Made by a program: the position numbers and the translations under genes. This document shows, piece after piece, positions 16,329-24,459 of a stretch of DNA of 49,547 nt (position 1 is its first letter; each line of letters begins with the position of its first letter). Source of the stretch: Paracoccus sp. M683. GTDB taxonomy: Bacteria > Pseudomonadota > Alphaproteobacteria > Rhodobacterales > Rhodobacteraceae. The notes under the pieces were generated by a model that saw nothing but the letters and a program-made list of their open reading frames with translations, ran no database searches and was not told where the DNA came from. The stretch covers positions 1 through 49,547 of the forward strand of contig NZ_VKDF01000016.1 of the NCBI RefSeq assembly GCF_007096355.1, read 5' to 3'.

Positions 16329-17483
16329 TCAGATCAGACCGGCATCACGGTCGAAACGCATCTGCGCGACCATGTCTTCCGCAAACTCGAAGGACGGATA
16401 GCCGGCCTCGGCAATCAGCTGACGCGCTGTTTCTGCGGTCATCGTCTTCTCTGCCGCGGCACTGGCGCAAAGACCGAAATAGAACGGCTTCGATGGCGGG
16501 TCGGCCCTGAGACGCGCCAGCAGAGAGATCACGCGCGGCGCCAGATCACGCGATGCCAGCGCCTGATAGAAGGCGATCGCGCGGATCCCGTCGGCCCGTG
16601 CCAGGTTCCAGGCCATGTCAAGGCGGGCATCTGCCGTATCGCCACGCGCGCCGCTGGCATTGTCGAAAAAGCTGGCCGCCGCAAAACCGGCATCATCCAG
16701 CAGATCGGCGATCATCATGCCCAGCCCTGCACCCGCGCTAAGCACCACCACGTCACCCGGCGATTGAACCAGCGTATATCCCCCGTCCTGCGCCTCGCGT
16801 TCCGCCGTGCTGCGGCCATGTGCGGCCAGCCGGCGGGACAAGGCGAACACCCGGTCGCGGTGGCGATAGGCCGCGCTGTCATCAACCGAGGCCTTGCAGT
16901 CCAGCGCAACCAGCCGCCCCTGCGGCGTCACTGCCAGCGGGTTGATCTCGATCATGGTCATGTCTTCGTTTCGGAACATGCGTTGCAGATCCGCCCCAAG
17001 CTGGGCAAGGCGCGGTATCGTCGCCGGGGGCGCCTGGGCCGCGATGAAGAACCGTGCCAGTTCATGAACCGGGCAGATCCCTTCGACAGGAAGCGGCAGC
17101 GAATGCAGGATCGCACCATCCTCGACATTCATGCCGCCGCTGGCCGAGAACATCAGCCTCGGCGCGCCAGCGACATCGTCCAGCATGATCGACAGATACA
17201 GCTCATCGCTGATATCGACGGGCGCCTCGATCATCATCACCGGCAGCAGGCCGCGATCTTTCAGGCGTGCAGCGATGGTGCCGGCCGTTGATGCGGCTTT
17301 GGCACCCGCCGGCCGCACAAGCCCCGCCTTCCCGCGCGCCCCGAACAGCGTCTGCGCCTTGACGATGTCAGATGGCGCGACATCCCGCACGGGACCACCG
17401 CCATATTCGAGCAGGCGCGAATCCGGGACCGCCACCCCACAGGCACGCAGAAGCGCCTTCGCATCCCATTCGCACAGATCCAT
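16329..17483 (-). CDS. Succinyl-CoA synthetase beta-subunit-like (ATP-grasp) protein
   Basis: This 384-residue partner of the alpha-like protein has an ATP-grasp domain at the front (GKAGLVRPAGAK, then MTMIEINPLAV with the metal-binding Glu/Asn, and ALDCKASVDD). A CoA-ligase domain follows (SAGAGLGMMIADLLDDAG and FFDNASGAR). It is more diverged from textbook SucC than the alpha half is from SucD. I chose the ATG at 17483, behind GGAGG. The longer open frame to 17771 overlaps the enolase-family gene in a different frame and looks non-coding. It lies 10 bases upstream of the alpha gene and 4 bases downstream of the enolase-family gene. Confidence 0.82.
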   Translation of the reverse strand: MDLCEWDAKALLRACGVAVPDSRLLEYGGGPVRDVAPSDIVKAQTLFGARGKAGLVRPAGAKAASTAGTIAARLKDRGLLPVMMIEAPVDISDELYLSIMLDDVAGAPRLMFSASGGMNVEDGAILHSLPLPVEGICPVHELARFFIAAQAPPATIPRLAQLGADLQRMFRNEDMTMIEINPLAVTPQGRLVALDCKASVDDSAAYRHRDRVFALSRRLAAHGRSTAEREAQDGGYTLVQSPGDVVVLSAGAGLGMMIADLLDDAGFAAASFFDNASGARGDTADARLDMAWNLARADGIRAIAFYQALASRDLAPRVISLLARLRADPPSKPFYFGLCASAAAEKTMTAETARQLIAEAGYPSFEFAEDMVAQMRFDRDAGLI

Positions 17484-17487
17484 CGCG

Positions 17488-18579
17488 CTAGACCTCCAGA
17501 ACCGTTCTGCCCGATGAAATGGCCGAGACCCGCGCCCAGTCGATCGCCCCTGCAAGGTGCAGGACAGGTGGCATCGCGTAGCCGCCGCCTGCGACCGGCA
17601 GGTCGAATTGCAAAAGGCGACCGTCCAATATGTCGTGAAACGAGGCCTCGACCCCCCAAAGCGTCTCTGCTGAGGCCTGGGCCGCAAGACGCAGCTGCGC
17701 CAGCGCGCCAATATCGGTTTCGCCGAACAGGCCAATGACCGCCCGGCCGCCACGGGCAGCCACCGTATCAAGCATCTGGCGTGCCGCGTTCAGACCAACG
17801 CGCGCAGGCTTGGCCGCTATGTCGATCTGGCCCAGCTCGGCGAATTGCCGGGCCGCAAGAATGCCATCGCAATGGCGGTCGACCAGAATCGGGATCGCCT
17901 GACCGGAAGTCGCCGCGACAGGTTCCGCCAGCGGCACGATGGCAATCGGATCCTCGACAAAGCGCAGGTCGTATTGCTGCGCCAGCGCGACGACCTCGGA
18001 AAGCTGCGCCGCGCCATAGGCGCCGTTGGCATCGGCGCAAAGCCTTGTCGCATCACCCACCGCCTGACGGATGGATGACAGGATTTCTGCGTCCCGGACC
18101 AACCCCTGTCCAAGCTTGACCTTGATGATGCCGAACCCGTCCGCAACCGCCCGCACCGCCGCGCCGGCCATCTCGGCTGCCGTGGCGCGGGTCAGGACGG
18201 CAATTGCGGGGCCAACGGCGCCGCCGGTCACGAAGGCGGCATGATCGTGACGGAAATCGTCAAGCAGCGTATCCAGCCCAGCGCCAAGCGCAGAAACGTC
18301 CCTGATGCGCCCGATATCCCCGGCCCGAAAACCGGAAGACGAGATGACCGGCCAGGCAACGTCGCGGAACAGTTGCACAAAACCCTGCTGGCTTATGCCA
18401 TTCCAGGCGGGGCGGCAGACCACCTCGGCCGCCCCCTCCTGTCCGGCGCGGTTCCACGCCCTGATGATGACATGGGCCGAGCGCGTCTCGACCCCGCCCG
18501 TGGTCCACTCGACAGGTGCGCGGTATTCCAGCGCAACGGCGTAAAGCTCTGCCCGGACGATCTGCGATGCTTCGGTCAT
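17488..18579 (-). CDS. Enolase-superfamily enzyme, muconate-cycloisomerase-like subgroup
   Basis: This 363-residue protein has the full catalytic set of the muconate lactonising subgroup: the KxK pair K153 and K155, metal ligands D183 (CADANGAY), E209 (FVEDP) and D234 (ILVDR), and the opposite-face lysine K257 (IDIAAKPARVGLN). Members take a proton from the carbon next to a carboxylate and then cycloisomerise, racemise or dehydrate. Its place between a carboxylate transporter and a CoA ligase suggests it converts the imported acid to a form the ligase accepts, for example by epimerisation or lactone opening. Which reaction it performs cannot be read from these motifs. Confidence 0.87.
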   Translation of the reverse strand: MTEASQIVRAELYAVALEYRAPVEWTTGGVETRSAHVIIRAWNRAGQEGAAEVVCRPAWNGISQQGFVQLFRDVAWPVISSSGFRAGDIGRIRDVSALGAGLDTLLDDFRHDHAAFVTGGAVGPAIAVLTRATAAEMAGAAVRAVADGFGIIKVKLGQGLVRDAEILSSIRQAVGDATRLCADANGAYGAAQLSEVVALAQQYDLRFVEDPIAIVPLAEPVAATSGQAIPILVDRHCDGILAARQFAELGQIDIAAKPARVGLNAARQMLDTVAARGGRAVIGLFGETDIGALAQLRLAAQASAETLWGVEASFHDILDGRLLQFDLPVAGGGYAMPPVLHLAGAIDWARVSAISSGRTVLEV

Positions 18580-18616
18580 TATCCGATTGCGTTCCTCGTG
18601 GCGGCCGCGGCTGCGG

Positions 18617-19591
18617 TCAATTGGCTTCCACGTCCCGCGTCGAATCTATGACCTGCTGCCAGCGCGGCAGATTGGTGGTGATCCGTTCGACGATCGCGTC
18701 GCCGGTCGCGAATTGCGGCGTCACACCCATCTTCAGCAGCGCCTGCTGGTAATCCTCCTGCGCAACGACCGTTTCGATCGCGGCCTCAAGCTGATCGACG
18801 ACGTCATCGGGCGTGTCCTTATTGACCACCACCACGGACGGGGTTTCGACAAAGGCCATCTCGATTCCCAACTCGCCGACCGTCGGGACATCGGGCAGGA
18901 CGGCATCGCGGCCCTCGCTCATGAAGGCCAGAAAGCGCAGCTCGTTCTCGAAGCCGATATAGTTCGAGCTGGACAGAACGGCGGCATCAATATGGCCCCC
19001 CATCAGATCGGCAACCGAAGCCGAGCTGCCCTGGAAGGGGATGTCGATGGCCTCGACCCCTGCGGCCTGGAACAGACCGACACCGTTGACGTGATGAAAG
19101 CCACCCCGTCCGGTATGCCCCCAGGTCATCTCGCCCGGCGCTTCACGCATTGCTGCCAGCAAATCATCAAGCGTCTGATAAGGGCTGTCGGACGATACGG
19201 CGATGGCCGAGGTCAATTGCGCCATCTGCGCCACATAACGGACGTCGGCGACCGGATCTATTGCCTGCTTCTCGAAAAGCGAGGTCAGGATGAACGTGCC
19301 AAGGGATTCATGCGCCAGCTTGTACCCATCTGCGGGGCCCGTGACGACTTCCTGCGCCGCCACATAGCCACCCGCCCCGGTCCGGTTGATCGGGGCAACC
19401 GGCTGGCCAAGGATCGCTTCCAGCCGTCCGGCGACCTGGCGGGCAACCTGATCATTTGCCCCACCAGCCGAAAACGGGATCAACAGCTCTAGCGGGCGGT
19501 CGGGATAGCCCTCCGCCACGGCCGAAGACGCAACCACGCTGATTGCAGTCACAATAGCCGCTTGCAGGCGGCCCACAGGTCCAAAACTCAT
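18617..19591 (-). CDS. Tripartite tricarboxylate transporter substrate-binding protein (TctC/Bug family)
   Basis: This 324-residue periplasmic protein begins with a signal peptide (hydrophobic stretch about residues 10-26, cleavage likely after ASSAVA). The Bug-family core follows: YPDRPLELLIPFSAGGANDQVAR, GGYVAAQEV, LPDVPTVGELG and a carboxylate-gripping loop pattern. It captures the carboxylate and passes it to TctAB. GGGAGGATGAT precedes the ATG. It is the first gene of the minus-strand operon, in the usual position for the most abundant component. Bug proteins bind very diverse acids, so the name tricarboxylate need not apply. Confidence 0.92.
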   Translation of the reverse strand: MSFGPVGRLQAAIVTAISVVASSAVAEGYPDRPLELLIPFSAGGANDQVARQVAGRLEAILGQPVAPINRTGAGGYVAAQEVVTGPADGYKLAHESLGTFILTSLFEKQAIDPVADVRYVAQMAQLTSAIAVSSDSPYQTLDDLLAAMREAPGEMTWGHTGRGGFHHVNGVGLFQAAGVEAIDIPFQGSSASVADLMGGHIDAAVLSSSNYIGFENELRFLAFMSEGRDAVLPDVPTVGELGIEMAFVETPSVVVVNKDTPDDVVDQLEAAIETVVAQEDYQQALLKMGVTPQFATGDAIVERITTNLPRWQQVIDSTRDVEAN

Positions 19592-19624
19592 ATCATCCTC
19601 CCTGATGCATCCGAGGTTCAGGCG

Positions 19625-19654
19625 ACAATCCTGACTTTAATTCACAATGTCAAC
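19625..19654 (-). promoter_or_regulatory. Promoter with overlapping candidate operator for the tctC operon
   Basis: Reading the minus strand, TTGACA (19648-19653) is followed after 17 bases by GATTGT (19625-19630), about 33 bases before the tctC ATG. The -35 box is embedded in GTTGACATTGTGAA (19641-19654), which resembles the site upstream of the MarR gene. The gap from 19592 to 19948 contains no other gene that I can support. Confidence 0.55.
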
Positions 19655-19948
19655 TATCTTGTTGTCTATATAAACCATCTGCCTGTGCAGCCAATCCCCG
19701 TCAGCACCATTGCGGCACCTGGGCTTTCTGCTTGATTTCACCAAAGATATGACCTGATTGCCGACGGCCTGATGACCAGGTCCCACTGTCCTGCTTGCGA
19801 CGGCATCCAGATAGCGGCGGGTCAACGCCTCGTGCTTGGGGCCGCAAAGGCGCTTGTGCTAAGCTGCCGCCAATCTCGAATTGTCCTCAAGGCCAAAGGC
19901 GAGATCGAACGGGTTGGCACCGGGATCAGAGCGACGGGTGGAAAAATT

Positions 19949-20569
19949 TTGGCTAAACTGAGAACAATGCCGGTCCTGGGCCTGACCTTGCTTGCGGGAC
20001 TGGGCGTCTGGTTCATTGCCGACAAACGCGGTGAAGCCACTGAAATGGCGCCGCTGTGTCAGGGCATGCATGCCGACTCCGGCTTTGACGAGGCGCTTGT
20101 CTATATTCAGTCGGCACAAGGCTATTTGACCGGCCGTGTTGACAGCCCCGATCCGGCGCCATGCCCGGAAAGCACGGCCGGGCAGGTCCTGGCGACAACC
20201 GACGACCCTGCCGCATTGGGAAAATTCTACGATGACCGGATTGCGCAGCGCGCGGCGCTGTCATCGGTCGAGGCGCGATATGCCTGGGATGTGGAAACGC
20301 TTTTTCAGGTCAATCTGGAATGCGCCGCCGATTGGGACTGCGCGCAGAAGCGTATTTCGGCTTTGATTGCGGCCGGGCTGAAACCCTCGCAAAGCCTGGT
20401 CTTTTGCGGATTCGATGCCAGCCCCGCGCCAGAAGGCGCCGAAACCGAAGGATTGGCCGCCTTTCGCAGGCCGCAATCCCTGCCCTTCATCTGCGATGAA
20501 TTGATCAGGGGCAGCGGCGTATCGGAGGGCTGGATAGCCGCCTATGCCGATTATTTCGACGGCCGATAG
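19949..20569 (+). CDS. Unknown membrane-anchored protein
   Basis: This protein of about 206 residues has one N-terminal hydrophobic helix (VLGLTLLAGLGVWFIADK) and a soluble, cysteine-bearing remainder (MAPLCQGMH, LECAADWDCAQK, FCGFDA, FICDELI). Six cysteines in the exported part could form disulfides. It is not a protein I recognise. The start is uncertain: TTG at 19949 has GGTGG about 7 bases before it, ATG at 19967 is possible, and the frame is open back to an ATG at 19772 whose product looks non-coding. It stands alone, next to a decayed gene (20625-21033), so it may be a survivor of a once larger exported-protein locus. Confidence 0.6.
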   Translation: MAKLRTMPVLGLTLLAGLGVWFIADKRGEATEMAPLCQGMHADSGFDEALVYIQSAQGYLTGRVDSPDPAPCPESTAGQVLATTDDPAALGKFYDDRIAQRAALSSVEARYAWDVETLFQVNLECAADWDCAQKRISALIAAGLKPSQSLVFCGFDASPAPEGAETEGLAAFRRPQSLPFICDELIRGSGVSEGWIAAYADYFDGR

Positions 20570-20624
20570 CAGGACGAAGCATAGAATGGGTTACACGGTT
20601 ATCGACGGCATTGATTACTTTTGA

Positions 20625-21033
20625 ACGCCGCGTCTCGATCTGCCTTTCGACGAGGGTGACAGTCCCTTCTTCACCCAGCCCGCAAAGCGCGGTGTCAATT
20701 ATGACGTTCCTGCAAAGGCTGACTCGGCGGTCGTCATTCGCTTTCAAGGTGCGGCCGGTGCCGATCTGGCCGAGAAGATCGACAGTTCAGGCGGCAGTAT
20801 TCCCGCCGCCAATCTGCCCGAGGTTCTTTTGAAGCTGCTCACCATCGCCAATCGCGCAGCCGATAACGAAGCCAGTTCGCCTGACGGTCACGTTGATTTT
20901 CGGGCGCCGCTGCCAGCCAGCATGTCTTTCTACAGCATCAGATATCGTCACCGGCGCTTGAGTTTCCCATGTTGATGCCGGGGATCGGGCCATTTCCACC
21001 GACCTTTATGTCGAGGTGCTGATCAAGACCTGA
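20625..21033 (+). pseudogene. Decayed gene remnant of unknown function
   Basis: From 20625 a frame reads 115 convincing codons with no start codon near its beginning (FDEGDSPFFTQPAK, then KADSAVVIRFQGAAGADLAEKI). It stops at 20973. The last part of the original protein continues in the next frame (SDIVTGA, stop TGA at 20959-20961, then AGDRAISTDLYVEVLIKT and TGA at 21031-21033). The gene has therefore lost its start and gained one frameshift near 20930 and one nonsense codon. I cannot name the family. Confidence 0.6.
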
Positions 21034-21201
21034 AGGATCGACGCAAAACCCGTCCCGAGGTCCAGGTGAACCGGCACCTGACCAGCAGATAAAGCGGTTT
21101 GCGCCCAGGCTGGATAGCGGCCGGATCAGGAAAGCCGTTCCAGCAGTCGACATTCTTCTGGGTCTCGACACAGCCGGGGGCCAGCGCGCACACCATCATC
21201 G

Positions 21202-21303
21202 CGGGTTCTGGCGTTGCTTCTGATCGGCGTGACGGTGGCTTCGGTGGCCCTTTTCCTGCTGTCGGCGCGGGATCAGCCGCCAGCCATTCACCCCGCCCGG
21301 TGA
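21202..21303 (+). pseudogene. Remnant of a small membrane protein gene
   Basis: This frame encodes one clear transmembrane helix (RVLALLLIGVTVASVALFLL), then SARDQPPAIHPAR and a TGA at 21301. No start codon or ribosome site is visible upstream in frame, and the preceding residues look non-coding. It is probably another fragment of the decayed locus at 20.6-21.3 kb. Confidence 0.35.
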
Positions 21304-21337
21304 TCCGTGAAAAGCTGCACAAGATCACCGAGAAGCC

Positions 21338-22723
21338 TCAGGCCGTTGGCATGATCGACGCAGCCAGGGACGGATCGACCCTGGGACCGGCTGACTGCGC
21401 GGGCGCCCCGACACGTTCCGCAAGCCGATCCAGCGTCGAGCGAGAGGCGCCAAGCCCGGACACGGTGTTCCACAGATCTTCTGCTGCTGCGGCGCCGATC
21501 AGCGTTGTCGCCTTTGCACGAAGCCGGTGTTCAAGGCTGTTGGGGTCGGCATCGGCAAGTATGTCGTGATGCGCCTCCAGGGTCTGACCGCGAACGACCA
21601 CTGACACCGACGCCTGACTGTCCGTCAGGCTGTCATCCGGCTGGACCGTGACGCGATCGCGCAGCGCTTGCAGGTCGTCGCGGGCGCAGGTCTCGTCGCT
21701 ATAGACCTCAAGCGAAGCGGTGTCGACGCCGCCCAGCATCATCGCAGCGGTCAGGCGATAGCTGAACTTGGCCTGAAGCCCTGTCGCAGGGGCGGGCTGG
21801 TTGCAAACCGCCAGCCAACGCGGATGCGTGCGGATCGTCACCGCTTCGACATCGCCCGGCACAACCCCGGCCGAGCGAAGGTCGCGCAATGCCTCAAGCA
21901 TCGCATGCAGCCCGTGGCAGCAGGCATGGAACTTGTACGAGACGCGGGGGAACTGCCAATCGGTCCCGATCTGGTCAAGCGCCGCGCGTTCGGCGCTGCC
22001 CGCATGGGTTACACCAAAGCCCTGCACGCCCTCGATCGCATCGGGTGACGAGGTTGCACCAGCCTGCGCCAACAGCGCGCAGGTGACACCGACCTCGGCG
22101 GCGAAGCCGGCGTTCAGTGGCTTGCCCATGGTGCCGAACTGACTTTTCAAGCCCGCTGCGCGCGTCGCGGCCAGGCAAAGCGCCTCGGACATGGTCGCGG
22201 CATCCAGCCCAAGAACCCGCGCCGCCGCCGCAGTGGCGCCAAAGGCGCCCGACGTGCCGGTCTGGTGGAAGCCCGCCTCGTAATGCGACCGACCCAGCCA
22301 TGCGCCGACCCGGCAGGCGGTCTCCAGGCCGACTGCGACGGCGTCAAGAAATGTCGCCGCATCGGCCTTCGCGGTTTCAGCAGCGGCCAGTGCCGCGGGA
22401 ATCACGGCGACGCTGGGATGGCCGATATGGCCGAAATGCGTGTCATCATAGTCAAGCGCATGGCTGGTCGCGCCATTGACCAGCGCAGCCGCGGCGGCGC
22501 TTGCCCGGCCGCCCCCGAAAAGCGTGGCGCCCTTTGAGGACGGGGCAGTTTCCAGCGCCATCATCCGGGCAGCGCGGGCCACGGGTTCGTGCGTGCCCGC
22601 GATGCCGACCGTCGCCCAGTCGAAAAGCGAAAGCTGGACGAATCGCTGCATCCGCGCGTCCTGGACATCCGAGGTGGCGGCAAATGCCGCCAGTTTATGT
22701 GTAAGGGTTATGGTGTCTTTCAT
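21338..22723 (-). CDS. MmgE/PrpD family protein
   Basis: This 461-residue protein belongs to the family of 2-methylcitrate dehydratase (PrpD) and cis-aconitate decarboxylase, which act on tricarboxylates without an iron-sulfur cluster. Family landmarks are NGATSHALDYDDTHFGHIGHPS near residue 80, GAWLGRSHYEAGFHQTGTSGAFGATAAAARVLGLD in the middle, and KPLNAGFAAEVG, followed by FHACCHGLH. The ATG at 22723 overlaps the stop of the acyl-CoA dehydrogenase (ATGA). It is the last gene of the minus-strand operon with two C-C lyases and a CoA-transferase. A dehydratase or decarboxylase acting on an alkylcitrate-like acid fits, as inference. Confidence 0.88.
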   Translation of the reverse strand: MKDTITLTHKLAAFAATSDVQDARMQRFVQLSLFDWATVGIAGTHEPVARAARMMALETAPSSKGATLFGGGRASAAAAALVNGATSHALDYDDTHFGHIGHPSVAVIPAALAAAETAKADAATFLDAVAVGLETACRVGAWLGRSHYEAGFHQTGTSGAFGATAAAARVLGLDAATMSEALCLAATRAAGLKSQFGTMGKPLNAGFAAEVGVTCALLAQAGATSSPDAIEGVQGFGVTHAGSAERAALDQIGTDWQFPRVSYKFHACCHGLHAMLEALRDLRSAGVVPGDVEAVTIRTHPRWLAVCNQPAPATGLQAKFSYRLTAAMMLGGVDTASLEVYSDETCARDDLQALRDRVTVQPDDSLTDSQASVSVVVRGQTLEAHHDILADADPNSLEHRLRAKATTLIGAAAAEDLWNTVSGLGASRSTLDRLAERVGAPAQSAGPRVDPSLAASIMPTA

Positions 22724-24459
22724 TCTGCGGCCATCCGAGAGGTCTCGACATCCGCACCAGCGCGCGCCAGCAGGTCGGCAAGCCATTCTGGCTCGCCCTC
22801 TGCCGGTGCCAGCGGGTCGCGGATTGCAAGTTTTTCTGTCAGCACCAGTTCTGCAAGCCGCCGTCGGTCCGCCGCAACGAAGGCATGGCTGCGCGAAAGG
22901 CGCGCGGCCTCCCAGGCGAGGAAGGTCGCCGAGGCGATGTTATAGACGGCGCTCGCCGCGCGGCGCGTTTCCGAAGCCTCGGCCAAGCCGTCCTGGCCCG
23001 AGGCCGCACGCAGCAGCGACATGACGCGGTCCAGCACGTCCCTCAATCGGTCAGCCAGCGGTGCCTCGATGTCCTCCTGAAGGCATTTGCCCAGATAGGC
23101 GTGCAGCGCATCGCCTGCCCCCTCGCGCCGCGCGGCCCGCATCACGTCGAGCGCCACGATGTTGCTGGTTCCTTCCCAGATCGACCCCAGATGCGCATCG
23201 CGCAAGACGCGGGCATCGGACCATTCCTCGATATAGCCGCAACCGCCGCGCACCTCCATCGCGTCGCCTGCCACCTTTCGGGCATCGCGGCAGGCGCGGA
23301 ACTTCAACAGCGGCGTAAGAATGCGCAAGACCGCCGCCATCTCGGCATCGCCGCGATCGGCTGCGTCCAGCACTCGCGCGGTGTGAAAGGCCACACTGCG
23401 CCCCTGCTCTGCCGCCAGCAGCATTTTCGCCAATTGCCGCCGCATCAGCGGCATGTCGATCAGCCGCTTGCCGAATGCCCTGCGGTGGCGCGAGATGTGC
23501 AGCGCCTCGGAAACCGAGCGCCGCATCAGCCCGGCGCTGCGCACACCGTTTGCAAGTCGCGACATGTTGATCATGTCGGTCATCTGCTTGAACCCCTGCC
23601 CCGTTTCGCCGACGAGATAGGCCTCTGCCCCCTCAAGAACGATCTCACCCGACGCCATCGAGCGCGTGCCCATCTTTTCCTTGAGCCGGATGATCCGATA
23701 GCTGTTCAGGCTGCCATCAGGCAAATGCCGCGGCAGCAGGTAAAGCGACAGCCCCCTGGTGCCATCGCCGCTGCCCTCGGGCCGCGCAAGAACCATCGCC
23801 AGCGCCGCGTCGGGGTTCGAGCAGAACCACTTGTCGCCATACAGCCGCCAACTGCCATCCTGTCGCCGCGCGACGGTCTGGACCGCGCCCACATCCGATC
23901 CGGCGGCTTGCTCGGTCATGAACATCGCCCCCTGAAAAAGGCTGTCCATGTCCTGACTTGTGAGACGGTCGAGATAGCGCGAGACCAGCTCGTTCGAACC
24001 GAATTTGCAAAGTGTGCGGGTCAGCGAGTCCGTCATGCTCAGCGGACAGCACAGCCCGAACTCGGCCTGAACGAAAAGATAGACCAGCGCATATTTCGCG
24101 ATGGGAGGAAGCTTGTCGGGCTGTCCGAAGACCCCGCCCCGATGTGACATGGCAGCCAGGCCGAACTCGCCGAAGGCATAGCGTTCGAGTTGCTGATATG
24201 CCGGGTGTTTTTCGATGCGCTGGATCGGCAGTCCGGTCCGGTCCCGCAGCACAAGCGCGGGCGGATTCTTGTCGGCGGCAAGTGCAAGCTGTTCCAGCCG
24301 GTCCCCCACCAGGGCACCCATCCGCGCCAGTTGCGGCCCCAGGACCTGATGCAAGCCGGCAGGCGTGTAGATGGACATCAGCGCCGCGAAGGCAGGGTCT
24401 GCGTGATAGGCGTTCGTGCCGCGGCTGTCGGGGACATCGCTTTCGATGGTCGTTTTCAT
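22720..24459 (-). CDS. AidB-like acyl-CoA dehydrogenase
   Basis: This 579-residue flavoprotein is longer than ordinary acyl-CoA dehydrogenases (about 380) and has the AidB-type layout. An N-terminal extension of about 150 residues precedes the core FMTEQAAGSDVGAVQT, GTRSMASGEIVLEGAEAYLVG and RRAFGKRLIDMPLMR, and the IWEGTSNIVALD segment with the usual catalytic glutamate position. E. coli AidB binds DNA under alkylation stress, but most relatives in catabolic operons oxidise acyl-CoAs. The position here, coupled to an MmgE/PrpD gene and a flavoprotein gene by ATGA overlaps, argues for metabolism. GGGAG precedes the ATG. Confidence 0.87.
   Translation of the reverse strand: MKTTIESDVPDSRGTNAYHADPAFAALMSIYTPAGLHQVLGPQLARMGALVGDRLEQLALAADKNPPALVLRDRTGLPIQRIEKHPAYQQLERYAFGEFGLAAMSHRGGVFGQPDKLPPIAKYALVYLFVQAEFGLCCPLSMTDSLTRTLCKFGSNELVSRYLDRLTSQDMDSLFQGAMFMTEQAAGSDVGAVQTVARRQDGSWRLYGDKWFCSNPDAALAMVLARPEGSGDGTRGLSLYLLPRHLPDGSLNSYRIIRLKEKMGTRSMASGEIVLEGAEAYLVGETGQGFKQMTDMINMSRLANGVRSAGLMRRSVSEALHISRHRRAFGKRLIDMPLMRRQLAKMLLAAEQGRSVAFHTARVLDAADRGDAEMAAVLRILTPLLKFRACRDARKVAGDAMEVRGGCGYIEEWSDARVLRDAHLGSIWEGTSNIVALDVMRAARREGAGDALHAYLGKCLQEDIEAPLADRLRDVLDRVMSLLRAASGQDGLAEASETRRAASAVYNIASATFLAWEAARLSRSHAFVAADRRRLAELVLTEKLAIRDPLAPAEGEPEWLADLLARAGADVETSRMAAE

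Noticed and set aside
17484..17771. N-terminal extension of the succinyl-CoA-synthetase beta-like protein
   Set aside because: It lies inside the enolase-family gene in another frame, and GGAGG is placed correctly for the ATG at 17483.
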